This document shows, in pieces, positions 15,335 to 23,878 of a DNA stretch of 64,000 bases (position 1 is its first letter; each line of letters starts with the position of its first letter). Origin of the DNA: Pseudalkalibacillus hwajinpoensis (GTDB taxonomy: Bacteria; Bacillota; Bacilli; Bacillales; Guptibacillaceae); assembly GCF_015234585.1 (NCBI RefSeq), contig NZ_JADFCM010000008.1, positions 310,001 through 374,000 on the forward strand. Reading direction: 5' to 3'. Under the pieces are notes generated by a model. That model had not been told where the DNA came from, made no database searches, and saw only the letters and a list, made by a program, of their open reading frames with translations. A program made the position numbers and the translations under genes.

Positions 15335-16261
15335 ATGAGGTTTGCTGATCTACAAAATCGGGTGATTGAACTTGTTGAAAGTAAAGAAAATGAAGATGCT
15401 TTGCGTGTTATGCAAGAAGCGAAAGAAAAGTTTCCTCATAAAAGAGATCGGTTGGGTCATTGGAAAGCGAATATTTATGTAATGGAAGGGAAGTACGAAG
15501 AAGGTGTTGCTGAACTAAAAGAAGTTCTCAAACATGGACTGTGGTGGAACCCAGAAATTCTAACATCTGATCCAGAGTTGAGCCCCTTGCAAGCCTACCC
15601 AGAATTTAAGTCTATCGTAAGTCAATGTCATTCGATCTTTGAAAACACAAAAGCATCTGCACATGCGGAGTTAACCATTCAGGGGCATTCTGAAGCGGAT
15701 ACGGTCATTTTCCCTTTGCACTGGAAAGGCTCTAATGCGAAAGACTTTTCGGAGCAGTGGTCTGATGAGAAACTCGTCACCAAGTACTTGATGGGATTTC
15801 CTCAATCTTCTCAACTTTTCAGCTACCAATGTTATTCATGGGATGATGAAGCGGTTGCTTATAATGATGTAAAAAAGACGTATTATGAATTTACTAAACG
15901 GGTTGATGTGTCAGATAAAAAACGAATACTAGCCGGTGCATCTCAAGGAGGAAGTATCGCAACTCAAATGAGCTTAAGTAATGATATGGAAGAATTTAAT
16001 TTATTTATTGCTGTTGCACCAGCTTTCGATCTCCATTCACTAAAAGAAATCTTGCAAAATCAGCTGAACCCTCATGCAAGAGGCTGCATCATTACAGGAG
16101 ATCAAGATCCTTTCTATGAAAATGCATTGGAAGCTGCTCAACTTTTTGAAGCTTATCAGATCCCTTGCAAACTAATTGTAAATGAAGGCATCGGGCATGA
16201 ATGGCCGAATGAATTTCCAAATGTGTTAGAAGAGGCGATTTGTTTTGTAACGAGGCAATAA
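15335..16261 (+). CDS. TPR-like domain fused to alpha/beta hydrolase
   Basis: 308-residue cytoplasmic protein. Residues 1-~95 are helical repeats (KENEDALRVMQEAKEKFP, then EGKYEEGVAELKEVLKHG) of TPR type. The rest is an alpha/beta hydrolase: nucleophile elbow G-A-S-Q-G-G near residue 208, acid in TGDQDPF near 254, and His in GIGHEWP near 289. Esterase or peptidase activity is likely; the substrate is unknown. GGGAGG precedes the ATG. It is divergent from the ArsR-type regulator, with the operator over its promoter, so it is probably that regulator's target. Confidence 0.85.
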   Translation: MRFADLQNRVIELVESKENEDALRVMQEAKEKFPHKRDRLGHWKANIYVMEGKYEEGVAELKEVLKHGLWWNPEILTSDPELSPLQAYPEFKSIVSQCHSIFENTKASAHAELTIQGHSEADTVIFPLHWKGSNAKDFSEQWSDEKLVTKYLMGFPQSSQLFSYQCYSWDDEAVAYNDVKKTYYEFTKRVDVSDKKRILAGASQGGSIATQMSLSNDMEEFNLFIAVAPAFDLHSLKEILQNQLNPHARGCIITGDQDPFYENALEAAQLFEAYQIPCKLIVNEGIGHEWPNEFPNVLEEAICFVTRQ

Positions 16262-16380
16262 GGACGTTGCTCAAAAATGACTTAAACAATTATTGTTTAT
16301 ATGGAAAATGAAACCAAATGAAAATGAGATCGTACAAGTAGTATAGAAAGTCATTGATCATCGAAAAAGGAGTGGGGGAA

Positions 16381-16587
16381 ATGGAGTCTAGAAAACATCT
16401 ATTATCGGAACCTTATTGGATGATAAATACACTGGGTCTCATGCTTTTTATACTTGTAGGTATGCTCTTAATTTTGAATGACAATCTCATTGCTTTCACG
16501 ATCGTAGCAGTTTGCTATGGATTTGCTATGTTTATCGGTAACTCGTTGTATCGCTCATATCGAAAGCGAAAGCAAAATAATGCTTAA
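16381..16587 (+). CDS. Small two-helix membrane protein
   Basis: 68 residues with two hydrophobic helices (roughly 15-36 and 38-56) and a basic tail RSYRKRKQNN. AAAAGGAGTGGGGG precedes the ATG at 16381; an in-frame TTG further upstream would overlap that site. I do not recognise the family. Confidence 0.7.
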   Translation: MESRKHLLSEPYWMINTLGLMLFILVGMLLILNDNLIAFTIVAVCYGFAMFIGNSLYRSYRKRKQNNA

Positions 16588-16691
16588 ATGATTTTACGAG
16601 ACTCATAGTGAAATTTCCATGAGCAGCTAGACAAGCCAGGGACAGGCATGGAATGAATTCTCTACTCTCACAAAAAGGTGTTTGTTACGTA

Positions 16692-17948
16692 ATGAAAAAA
16701 AGCTGGATCATTTCCACTACGATCACCATCTCACTCATTTTTCTCTTAATGATTTCAACATCTGAAAATATTCTAGAAGAATTAAAGATCGGGCTAGATT
16801 TACAGGGCGGATTTGAGATCCTTTATGAAGTACAGGATCCTTACGAAGAAAAAAACATAGCAGAAGAAGAGCTTGTAAAACAAACAGCTGCTCTGATCAG
16901 TGATCGGATTGATTTGCTAGGTATTAGTGAACCGGTCATTACGATGGAAGATGAGGATCGTATTCGCATACAGGTTCCTGGCGTGAAGGATCAGGAGGAA
17001 GCGCGCGAGTTTATTTCCATTGGCGGGAATATTACGTTTCGGGATACGGATAACAATTTTGTCATTTCGTCCACTGATTTCAAATCTGTCGGAATAGAAC
17101 ATCCTTCTCAGGACCTTGCCCCCGTCGTCACCATCGAGTTCGGCGACTCCATTGATATGAGAAACGTGACTAAGACTTATGAAGATCAAAGTCTCGCTTT
17201 ATGGCTTGATTACGTTGACGGAGATGCGTATATAAAAGAGAGAGCAAAGGAAGATTCAAAGATTCTTTTCGAAGGACATATAGATGAGACCTGGACAAAA
17301 AATTCCGGGATGGCGATTTCAGGTAAATTCACCCAAAAAGAAGCAGAACTCCTTTCCAAAGCGCTTAGCACTGGAGATCTCCCTGCTCCTTTGGAAGAGA
17401 TTTCTTCCCAATCTGTTAGTGGTCAGCTTGGTGAACAGGCGTTGAAAAATACGATGATAGCGGGAATCATAGCTATGACGCTTATCTTTTTATTTATGAT
17501 TTGGCGCTATCGTTGGCTAGGCTTGCTCTCGATAGTTTGTATGATCAGCTATCTTTATCTAGCTATAGGGATTTTCGTTTTTCTTGAAGGTGTTCTAACA
17601 TTAACAGGACTTGCCGCTTTCATTCTTGGTCTTGGTATGGCAATAGATGCGACGATCATTACGTTTGAACGTTTAAAAGAAATAGAGGATCGTCGTTTGT
17701 CATTTGAAGAGCGAGTGATGCAAGCATCGAATCGAACGTTTCTTACGATTGCGGATGCGCATCTTACAACATTAATTGCTGCGGCAGGACTTTTTGTATT
17801 CGGCGTAGGCAGTGTGAAAGGTTTTGCGACGATGCTATTGATTAGCATAGTTGCTGGATTTCTAACATGCTATGCGCTATTGCGACTTCTGTTGTATATG
17901 ATCGGGGAGACAAAGCTCGTGGAATGGAATCAGGAAAGAAAGTCTTAA
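16692..17948 (+). CDS. secD: SecD-type protein translocase subunit (SecD half only)
   Basis: 418-residue membrane protein homologous to SecD. It has an N-terminal helix, then IGLDLQGGFEILYEV, the conserved SecD motif, the P1 periplasmic-type domain with RIDLLGI and RIRIQVPGV, and five C-terminal helices including LGLGMAIDATIITFERLKEI. SecDF uses the proton gradient to pull exported proteins from SecYEG. In Bacillus SecD and SecF are normally one ~740-residue chain. This protein ends after the SecD part, and no secF follows. An ATG at 16653 is in frame; AAAAAGGTG favours 16692. Confidence 0.85.
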   Translation: MKKSWIISTTITISLIFLLMISTSENILEELKIGLDLQGGFEILYEVQDPYEEKNIAEEELVKQTAALISDRIDLLGISEPVITMEDEDRIRIQVPGVKDQEEAREFISIGGNITFRDTDNNFVISSTDFKSVGIEHPSQDLAPVVTIEFGDSIDMRNVTKTYEDQSLALWLDYVDGDAYIKERAKEDSKILFEGHIDETWTKNSGMAISGKFTQKEAELLSKALSTGDLPAPLEEISSQSVSGQLGEQALKNTMIAGIIAMTLIFLFMIWRYRWLGLLSIVCMISYLYLAIGIFVFLEGVLTLTGLAAFILGLGMAIDATIITFERLKEIEDRRLSFEERVMQASNRTFLTIADAHLTTLIAAAGLFVFGVGSVKGFATMLLISIVAGFLTCYALLRLLLYMIGETKLVEWNQERKS

Positions 17949-18013
17949 ATGAAGAAGTGCTGTACAATGTTGAAAAATAGTCTTATGTTGTAAAGGAAAG
18001 CTTCCTATTTTTG

Positions 18014-18072
18014 CACGTTACAAAGCAAGCTCACCAAGAGGTTGATGTGCTTGCCATGTGACGTGTCTTTTT
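18014..18072 (+). terminator. Terminator after SecD-like gene
   Basis: CACGTTACAAAGCAAGC pairs imperfectly with GCTTGCCATGTGACGTG and is followed by TCTTTTT. Confidence 0.7.
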
Positions 18073-18073
18073 G

Positions 18074-18439
18074 TTACTTAGCAGACTCTTCCTTCTGCTC
18101 CTTATCATCGTCCTCCTCATCATCTTCAACTTGAATAATATCGCCACTCATCCCGTCAATCTCAACTTCCTTCTCGCCGGTATCGGTTTTGATTTCGAAC
18201 TCATAAACGATCTTCCCGTCCTCTTTCTCGACTTCTTTCTCAATCACGTCTCCGGAAACCTCTTCCAATGCGATCTTTTCAGCTTCAGCTTCAGAAATTT
18301 TAGCTTCCTCAATTAGTTTGCTTTCGTTATTGCCCGAGGCTAGCACATTCTCTATACCGTCTGATCCTTGATAGAGAAGAGCTCCTCCAGCTATGCCTAA
18401 TGCGGTTCCGCCGATAATAAGTGTTTTTTTCATATTCAT
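18074..18439 (-). CDS. PepSY domain protein
   Basis: 121 residues: an N-terminal signal or anchor (LIIGGTALGIAGGALLY), then one PepSY domain (ISEAEAEKIALEEVSGDVIEKE, VYEFEIKTDTGEKEVEIDG) and an acidic tail rich in Asp/Glu/Lys. PepSY domains occur as inhibitors or sensors outside the membrane. AAGGAGG precedes the ATG. It is divergent from a response regulator and histidine kinase, as in the B. subtilis ykoGH-ykoI/J arrangement, so regulation by that system is likely (inference). Confidence 0.88.
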   Translation of the reverse strand: MNMKKTLIIGGTALGIAGGALLYQGSDGIENVLASGNNESKLIEEAKISEAEAEKIALEEVSGDVIEKEVEKEDGKIVYEFEIKTDTGEKEVEIDGMSGDIIQVEDDEEDDDKEQKEESAK

Positions 18440-18621
18440 TAGTTATCCTCCTTGAACTGTTTTTTCTACAATTCTTATGATACGGATCGAATCTAATAAA
18501 AAAAGGACAGCAGCATGAGAAGTGGATGAGCTTTTTCTCATGAAATTCTCATTTTCTATTTAATGTTTCTTACGTTAAGGGTAGTTACAATAGAGGAAGA
18601 TGAAATAAGGGGTGAGGAGAA

Positions 18622-19311
18622 ATGGAGAAAGAATCAATTCTTCTTGTAGAAGATGAAATAAATGTTATTCAGTTCATGAAGTTAGAGCTTGAGCATGAAG
18701 GGTACGACGTGACAACGGCGCGTGATGGAGAGGAAGCGATGGCTCGATTTCAAGAAAAAGAATGGAGCGTCATTTTATTAGATTGGATGATTCCGAAGCT
18801 TGATGGCCTTGAAGTATGTAGGCGGATACGTAAAACGAGTTCCGTTCCGATTATTATCCTTACTGCCAGAGATTATGTTGGGGATAAAATTCTCGGTCTT
18901 GATCGTGGGGCGGATGATTACATTACAAAGCCTTTTGAAATTGAAGAATTGCTTGCGCGCATTCGTGCTGTATTACGACGCGCTCAGTCTCAAAGTAAGC
19001 AACAGGATGAAGATAAGTTAACGATTGCGAATCTTGAAGTGAATGTAAAAAGTCGGCGCGTCGTACGGGAAAACAATGAAATTGAACTCACTCAGCGAGA
19101 GTTTGATTTGCTTGTTTTTCTCATGAAACATGAAGGCGAGGCGCTCAGTCGCGAGTGGCTTCTCTCAGCGGTTTGGGGCTACGACTTTGTGGGAGAAACG
19201 AATGTGGTCGACGTCTACATTCGCTATCTTCGCAACAAGTTAGATCGAGACTACGAACCAATGCTTATTCATACGGTAAGAGGTATTGGCTACATCCTTC
19301 GCTCTTCATAA
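18622..19311 (+). CDS. OmpR-family response regulator
   Basis: 229 residues. The receiver domain spans 1-120 with acidic residues in VEDE, phosphoacceptor Asp54 (LLDWMIPKLDG), Thr/Ala in ILTAR and Lys in ITKPF. The C-terminal OmpR winged helix includes ELTQREFDLLVFLMKHEGE and VDVYIRYLRNKLD, with VRGIGYIL at the wing. GGGGTGAGGAG precedes the ATG. The kinase gene follows after 22 bp. It resembles B. subtilis YkoG by context with a PepSY gene. Confidence 0.94.
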   Translation: MEKESILLVEDEINVIQFMKLELEHEGYDVTTARDGEEAMARFQEKEWSVILLDWMIPKLDGLEVCRRIRKTSSVPIIILTARDYVGDKILGLDRGADDYITKPFEIEELLARIRAVLRRAQSQSKQQDEDKLTIANLEVNVKSRRVVRENNEIELTQREFDLLVFLMKHEGEALSREWLLSAVWGYDFVGETNVVDVYIRYLRNKLDRDYEPMLIHTVRGIGYILRSS

Positions 19312-19333
19312 GCGTTCAATTGGAGGGAATCGC

Positions 19334-20698
19334 ATGAAGAAACAACGAAACCAATCGCTGCTTCATCAATTTACCTCATGGTACGTGTGGCAGTTTATTA
19401 TCGCCCTCATCCTAATCGGCATTGTTGTCCTTGGGGCCATCGGCTTTTTCTTGATAGATCGAACACAGGATGATGTTGGAGCGATGGAAGAAAAATTGCT
19501 GATGATTGTACGGGAAGATGATGTTCAGGAGTCACTTGATGAAGTATTGTATCCGGATCATGCCGATTATTATGTTGAAATCCGTGAAGACGCGAAAATT
19601 CTCGCGCAATCGAGAGGAGACGACGAAACACTAGATATAAGTGATGAAGTAAACCTGCCGTTGTTTGATCAGTTTATATGGAACAAAGAGGAAGGGTTAT
19701 TCTATCGAAGCGATGTATCTTTTACCGATGGCAACATTCATCTGAAAGTCCATATGGAAGATGAGTTTGAATTCATTCAGCTTATTTTCTTTATTCTTCT
19801 TTTCACGGGGATAATAAGCATTATAATTGGCTCCATTTTGATTTATCAATTTACAAAAAAGAAGCTGCGCCCCCTTCTAAACATGACGGATGAAGTGAGT
19901 AAAATAGACGGTTCTTCAGATCTGCAGAAGCGGATTCTTGAACCTTCGAATCCTAAAGAGTTGAAGGAACTTGCCGGTACGTTCAATCAGCTACTTCAGG
20001 AGCTAGAAGAACAGTTTGAACGAGAGAAAAGCTTTGTTTCCAATGCTTCACATGAATTAAGAACCCCACTAACCGCATTTCGTGGTCATTTGAATTTAAT
20101 TAAAAGGTGGGGGAAAGACGATCCAACTGTTTTGGAAAAGTCGATTCAAGCGTTAGATGATGAAAGTAACCGAATGAAGCATATTTTAGAACAAATGCTC
20201 ACGATCGCTCGTAATGAACATTTAGAAAGTAGGATGGAGAACGTCAATCTTACTCATATCGTTGAGCGTGTGATCAGTCAATTCGAAGGAAATAAGGAAA
20301 TCCCTCTTATCGGAAATCTTGAAAAGAATGTCGCTGTGTTAGGAGATGCTGAGCAGCTTCGGCAAATTGCGGTTATTTTAGTTGAAAACGCCATGAGGTA
20401 TACGGAGGTAGGGACGATCACGGTTGACTTAACACATGATGATGGTGCTGTACTAAGCGTTTCCGATACTGGTATCGGCATTCCAAAAGAGGAACAGTCG
20501 AAAATCTTTTCACGATTCTATCGCGTTGACAAAAACCGCTCACGTGAAACGGGAGGAACCGGACTAGGTCTTTCCATCGCAAAGGAGTTAGTGGAGAACC
20601 ATCAAGGTAAGCTCCATGTGAAAAGTGAAGTCGATGTGGGAAGTACGTTTACAGTCTTATTGCCTCTGAAAAAAGTTTCTGCTAGCATCGCGGAATGA
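19334..20698 (+). CDS. Two-component sensor histidine kinase
   Basis: 454 residues. Two membrane helices (about 20-45 and 150-175) enclose a short acidic extracellular domain, followed by a HAMP linker. The dimerisation/phosphoacceptor box SHELRTPLTAFRGHL has His240. The ATPase domain has the N box NAMRYT, DTGIGIP and GGTGLGLSIAKELVE. TTGGAGGGA precedes the ATG. It pairs with the response regulator just upstream. The small extracytoplasmic domain and neighbouring PepSY protein suggest envelope sensing. Confidence 0.94.
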   Translation: MKKQRNQSLLHQFTSWYVWQFIIALILIGIVVLGAIGFFLIDRTQDDVGAMEEKLLMIVREDDVQESLDEVLYPDHADYYVEIREDAKILAQSRGDDETLDISDEVNLPLFDQFIWNKEEGLFYRSDVSFTDGNIHLKVHMEDEFEFIQLIFFILLFTGIISIIIGSILIYQFTKKKLRPLLNMTDEVSKIDGSSDLQKRILEPSNPKELKELAGTFNQLLQELEEQFEREKSFVSNASHELRTPLTAFRGHLNLIKRWGKDDPTVLEKSIQALDDESNRMKHILEQMLTIARNEHLESRMENVNLTHIVERVISQFEGNKEIPLIGNLEKNVAVLGDAEQLRQIAVILVENAMRYTEVGTITVDLTHDDGAVLSVSDTGIGIPKEEQSKIFSRFYRVDKNRSRETGGTGLGLSIAKELVENHQGKLHVKSEVDVGSTFTVLLPLKKVSASIAE

Positions 20699-20759
20699 AT
20701 CCTCTTAGGAGGGTTCTTTGTTATAGATTCCCAATAAATAGAATCCCGCTAAAAATACG

Positions 20760-20987
20760 ATGATTCCATTGAGTTTGATCGGAATTATCGCAATGATACT
20801 GTTAATCGAATTAGTGTATTCCCTTTTTTCAATTAGTGAAGTATTTCTGTATGCGATTGCGATTGTGTTTCTATTCATTGTGATAGGTGACATAAGGAAA
20901 TTTTCTTCAAAAGGAAAAGGATCACAGTTTCCACTAAAGTATATTTTGATCGGCATAGCCTTTTTACTAGTAAGCTTTCTCTCTTGA
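20760..20987 (+). CDS. Small hydrophobic membrane protein
   Basis: 75 residues with three hydrophobic segments separated by short charged loops. No family is recognised. I could not find a ribosome binding site for the ATG, and a stop codon lies 21 bp upstream, so the start is uncertain. The clear terminator that covers its end supports an expressed unit. Confidence 0.45.
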   Translation: MIPLSLIGIIAMILLIELVYSLFSISEVFLYAIAIVFLFIVIGDIRKFSSKGKGSQFPLKYILIGIAFLLVSFLS

Positions 20988-21010
20988 TCTTGAGAGGAAG
21001 CTTTATTTCT
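20972..21010 (+). terminator. Terminator
   Basis: AAGCTTTCTCTC/GAGAGGAAGCTT stem with one mismatch, 8-nt loop, then a T-rich run. Confidence 0.75.
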
Positions 21011-21227
21011 ATTTTTATAGTGAAAACAAGATGAGATATTGCCCAACATGTAACTCCATAATTAGTTCAAATGTCATGTAAATTTCTATGATTTGAGAGC
21101 AAACTCACTAAAAAAGTATAGGTTTAGTTCACCGTTGAAAAGGAATAAAGAGTAGAAGATAGAAGCAATAGTTTGAGACGGTCGAGTGACGGACAGAAGT
21201 CACTTTAAGATAACAGGAGGAAATGCA

Positions 21228-21743
21228 ATGAACGTACTAAAAGAGCAATATGATTTAGTTAAACACACGCGTAAAGTTTTGTTTCATTTCTGTGAGCAAA
21301 TCGATCAGGATGATTACTTAAAAGAAGTAGATGGATACGGATGGGGTTCGATTCGTAATTTACACGTTCATAGCGCAGAGTGCTATGAAAGCTGGTTAGG
21401 TCGCTTTGCTTTGGAAATGCAAGAGCCAGTCGTAGAAGTGGGTGATGTAACGGATGTAAATGAAATGAGAACCGTGTTTGAACGTGTTGATCAGCTCGTC
21501 TATCGTTTTCTAGAAGAATATGACGAGCGGTATGATGAGAAAATAAGTCGCAAGGTATCGTGGCAAGAAGAGGAAGAAGAGTTGTCTCCGCTATGGTTAA
21601 TGACGCATACGATTACGCATGAATTTCATCACAAAGGGCAGATCGTAACACTTGCGCGAGCTCTAGGTTATGAACCGACGGACACCGATCTCTTAACGCC
21701 ATCCGACATCAACCGCTATTTGGACTATCCTGAACAAGGATGA
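21228..21743 (+). CDS. DinB family protein
   Basis: 171 residues, four-helix bundle of the DinB/YfiT metal-dependent superfamily. His in NLHVHSAE and the HEFHHKGQ motif supply the probable metal triad. ACAGGAGG precedes the ATG at 21228; an in-frame start 42 bases upstream has no ribosome binding site. Related proteins are thiol-S-transferases, often using bacillithiol. The function of this one is not known. Single gene with its own terminator. Confidence 0.88.
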   Translation: MNVLKEQYDLVKHTRKVLFHFCEQIDQDDYLKEVDGYGWGSIRNLHVHSAECYESWLGRFALEMQEPVVEVGDVTDVNEMRTVFERVDQLVYRFLEEYDERYDEKISRKVSWQEEEEELSPLWLMTHTITHEFHHKGQIVTLARALGYEPTDTDLLTPSDINRYLDYPEQG

Positions 21744-21763
21744 TTTCATAATAATAATAGGAG

Positions 21764-21812
21764 CGACGACTCGTAAAGGGCTACAGCCATTATGAGTCGT
21801 CGTTTTTTATTT
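21764..21812 (+). terminator. Terminator after DinB gene
   Basis: CGACGACTCGTAA/TTATGAGTCGTCG stem followed by six T. Confidence 0.85.
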
Positions 21813-21905
21813 TTCTCAATAAAAATTACCTTAATAATGGAAAACGAGGGGATCAAAATCATTGAATGAATGGTAAAATTAAGGAGGAGATCGAGGAGGG
21901 ATGTT

Positions 21906-22016
21906 GTGAAATTCATGTTAGCCGGCTTTTTAAGTTTATTCGGAATGGTTTTACTTGGATTATCCTTTGAGAGTTTTGGAGAAGTGGGGAATACGTTATT
22001 TAAATTTCCATCATAA
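21906..22016 (+). CDS. 36-residue hydrophobic small protein
   Basis: GTG start five bases after GGAGGG. The peptide MKFMLAGFLSLFGMVLLGLS is a single membrane helix, followed by a short tail. No family is known to me. It opens a run of seven tiny membrane-protein genes ending at 23737. Confidence 0.6.
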   Translation: MKFMLAGFLSLFGMVLLGLSFESFGEVGNTLFKFPS

Positions 22017-22089
22017 GTGTAGTGGCTAGTGTTCGTATTGCGATGCGTAATAAAAAGCTATTTCAAACTACTAAAGAGGCGGTTTTTAT

Positions 22090-22257
22090 ATGGGGGATAT
22101 CCTATTTCAATTAGTTGCATTTCTTTTAATGTTTGGCGTTCTGGGTGGGATTGTCTTCATCGTTGTGAGTTTCAGAAAGAGAAACTCAAAGCTTGATCGA
22201 TTAGAAACTAAAGTTGATCGGCTGCTTAAGAAAGAGAAATCACCGTCTGATAGATGA
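22090..22257 (+). CDS. DUF4083-like small membrane protein
   Basis: 55 residues: an N-terminal hydrophobic helix, then a charged helix (RNSKLDRLETKVDRLLKKEK) with heptad spacing that could form a coiled coil. The layout matches DUF4083. AAAGAGG lies upstream of the ATG. The function is unknown. Confidence 0.75.
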   Translation: MGDILFQLVAFLLMFGVLGGIVFIVVSFRKRNSKLDRLETKVDRLLKKEKSPSDR

Positions 22258-22275
22258 AAGGAGAGAAGCAAGGTT

Positions 22276-22644
22276 TTGGCAAAAGCGATAGAGGGTTTGT
22301 TTCTGTTTTCTATCACGTTGTTACTGATCTATGATTATTTTCCAGATATGAGTTTACAAGAAACCTTTCCTTCATCCATTCTACTCCTGCTTATGTTTGG
22401 GACTGTTGTTGCATCGTTTCTTTTCAAACGCTTGAGAGAATATACAGTAAAAGAGTTATTTCGGTCTCAGCTGTTTATGATCGTCTATTTGCTGTTCCTG
22501 CTAGCTGTTTTGAAATTAGCCGGGGGTGAATCAACTTTAGGCATTTCATTAAGTAATCTCGGGGTCCAGGTTATCGTCATCATGTCACTTCTTCAATTAG
22601 TCGTTCTGTGGAAAAAGTTGAAGAAGGAAAGAGAATTTCAGTGA
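22276..22644 (+). CDS. Hypothetical four-helix membrane protein
   Basis: 122 residues, four predicted helices and a basic C-terminus (KKLKKERE). The start is TTG after AAAGGAGAG. It overlaps the next gene by four bases (GTGA), indicating translational coupling. No family is recognised. Confidence 0.7.
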   Translation: MAKAIEGLFLFSITLLLIYDYFPDMSLQETFPSSILLLLMFGTVVASFLFKRLREYTVKELFRSQLFMIVYLLFLLAVLKLAGGESTLGISLSNLGVQVIVIMSLLQLVVLWKKLKKEREFQ

Positions 22645-22973
22645 GCCGAATTGCTCAATTAAAAGGATTTTCAATGCTGTTGGTGTTATATAGTGTGGTG
22701 TGTCTCATTTTATGTCCGATCCTATTCTTTAACGGCATGTTTCTAATGAATGATGGAGTGGTTTTTAGTAAAGGTGTGGAAAGTAGCCTGCTGGTAAAAC
22801 TTTATCTTTTATTAATGCTACCGAACGCTTTGATTCTGTTCCTAATTCATAAAAGCTACTCGAAGTCACAGAAAATCCGAGTCATGAATCTGGTCTTCTT
22901 CGCAGTCGTAACCTTAGCGTTCGGCTATTTTTCATTAAACTTTCCGTTTGATTACATTCAGCAGTTTGATTAA
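22641..22973 (+). CDS. Hypothetical three-helix membrane protein
   Basis: 110 residues if the GTG at 22641 is used; its GTG overlaps the preceding TGA stop. Three hydrophobic helices. An ATG 33 bases upstream is in frame inside the previous gene but lacks a ribosome binding site. Unrecognised; probably functions with its coupled neighbour. Confidence 0.7.
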   Translation: MSRIAQLKGFSMLLVLYSVVCLILCPILFFNGMFLMNDGVVFSKGVESSLLVKLYLLLMLPNALILFLIHKSYSKSQKIRVMNLVFFAVVTLAFGYFSLNFPFDYIQQFD

Positions 22974-23012
22974 TAAGCGATCAGTATGAAAAAGATCAAT
23001 AGGAGGACATCG

Positions 23013-23228
23013 ATGAAAAGAGTTCAGATCATCATTGCGATTCCTTCCTGCTTTTTATTGTTATTCTCCCTTCTAACCAGCTATAAAGCGGGATTAATCA
23101 TCGCGATGGCTGGTCTTTTTGTTGGGCTTATACTAAGGCAAGTTCGCCTGTGGAAATATCGAGCGATTCTCGACCATCCGAGTCGACGGTATAGTAGCGA
23201 GGAGAGCTTCGGTGATTCAGAAGAATAG
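23013..23228 (+). CDS. Small two-helix membrane protein
   Basis: 71 residues with a double hydrophobic hairpin, then a basic stretch and an acidic C-terminus (SSEESFGDSEE). ATAGGAGG precedes the ATG at 23013. Unrecognised family. Confidence 0.7.
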   Translation: MKRVQIIIAIPSCFLLLFSLLTSYKAGLIIAMAGLFVGLILRQVRLWKYRAILDHPSRRYSSEESFGDSEE

Positions 23229-23250
23229 AGCGTTCAGTTGGAGGTTTGAA

Positions 23251-23425
23251 CATGAGTCAAGTGCAAGGAGTGATGTTAGGGCTTGTCATCGGCATTGCGT
23301 TAGCGATTGGGTTTGCTCTTGGACAAGAGTGGACGGATAACACGGTTATCAGTATCGTCATCGCTTTAATCGCTGGACTCCTCGCTCGAGTAGTGGGGAA
23401 GAATTTGATCAAGAAAATGAAATGA
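23251..23425 (+). pseudogene. Small membrane protein gene with a one-base frameshift
   Basis: TTGGAGG lies ahead of an ATG that reads MSQVQGVMLG. At a run of four G (23278-23281) the sensible frame changes: reading on after deletion of one G gives LVIGIALAIGFALGQEW, a second hydrophobic stretch and a basic tail LIKKMK, ending at 23425 (57 residues in all). As written, the first frame stops after about 30 codons, and the second has a stop just before the hydrophobic part and no start. Either a real frameshift or a sequencing error in a homopolymer. Confidence 0.75.
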
Positions 23426-23452
23426 GAAGACTTGAATTGAAAGGAGATGGAA

Positions 23453-23737
23453 ATGAAGGAAAATCACAAGGGGAAGAAACTGCGCAAGATATTAATGGGA
23501 CTCATTTATGCCGCTCTTTTCATTGGAGCTATTCAATTTTTGTTTGATTCCGATCCATTTAATGATTATATAGGCTGGGGTTTTTTAATAACGTTTTGGT
23601 TTATTCGATTGCTTCTTACTGGATTAAAAAATATAGCGGATGGGCGAAAAAATCTTGCGATGTTTAATATCGGTTTGTCTATTATTGCTGGTATCGCCGT
23701 CGCTGCCACATGGGTAACTTATTTCTTCGGTATTTAG
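23453..23737 (+). CDS. Hypothetical three-helix membrane protein
   Basis: 94 residues with a basic N-terminus and three hydrophobic helices. AAAGGAG is spaced for the ATG at 23453; the ATG six bases earlier abuts the ribosome binding site. Last of the small-membrane-protein run. Unrecognised. Confidence 0.7.
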   Translation: MKENHKGKKLRKILMGLIYAALFIGAIQFLFDSDPFNDYIGWGFLITFWFIRLLLTGLKNIADGRKNLAMFNIGLSIIAGIAVAATWVTYFFGI

Positions 23738-23797
23738 ACTATAGCAACTATTGTCTAATCCATTTTTACTCTTTTTGATTTGGATTCGCTTACAAAA

Positions 23798-23823
23798 GTT
23801 TACACTTTTTCCTTCCGTGGTAT
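23798..23823 (+). promoter_or_regulatory. Candidate sigma-B promoter
   Basis: GTTTAC, 14-bp spacer, TGGTAT: a close match to the sigma-B consensus GTTTAA-N12-15-GGGTAT, 56 bp before a general-stress-type SDR gene. Confidence 0.7.
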
Positions 23824-23878
23824 TTCATTAAAACAGCATAAAAAACTCACTTAATGAAGAGAGAAGGAGAGAGATCAC

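Noticed and set aside
16637..16651. GGGACAGGCATGG, partial match to the dispersed repeat
   Set aside because: Only the GACAGGCA part is shared; the GGTG arm and CACC arm are missing, so chance is likely.
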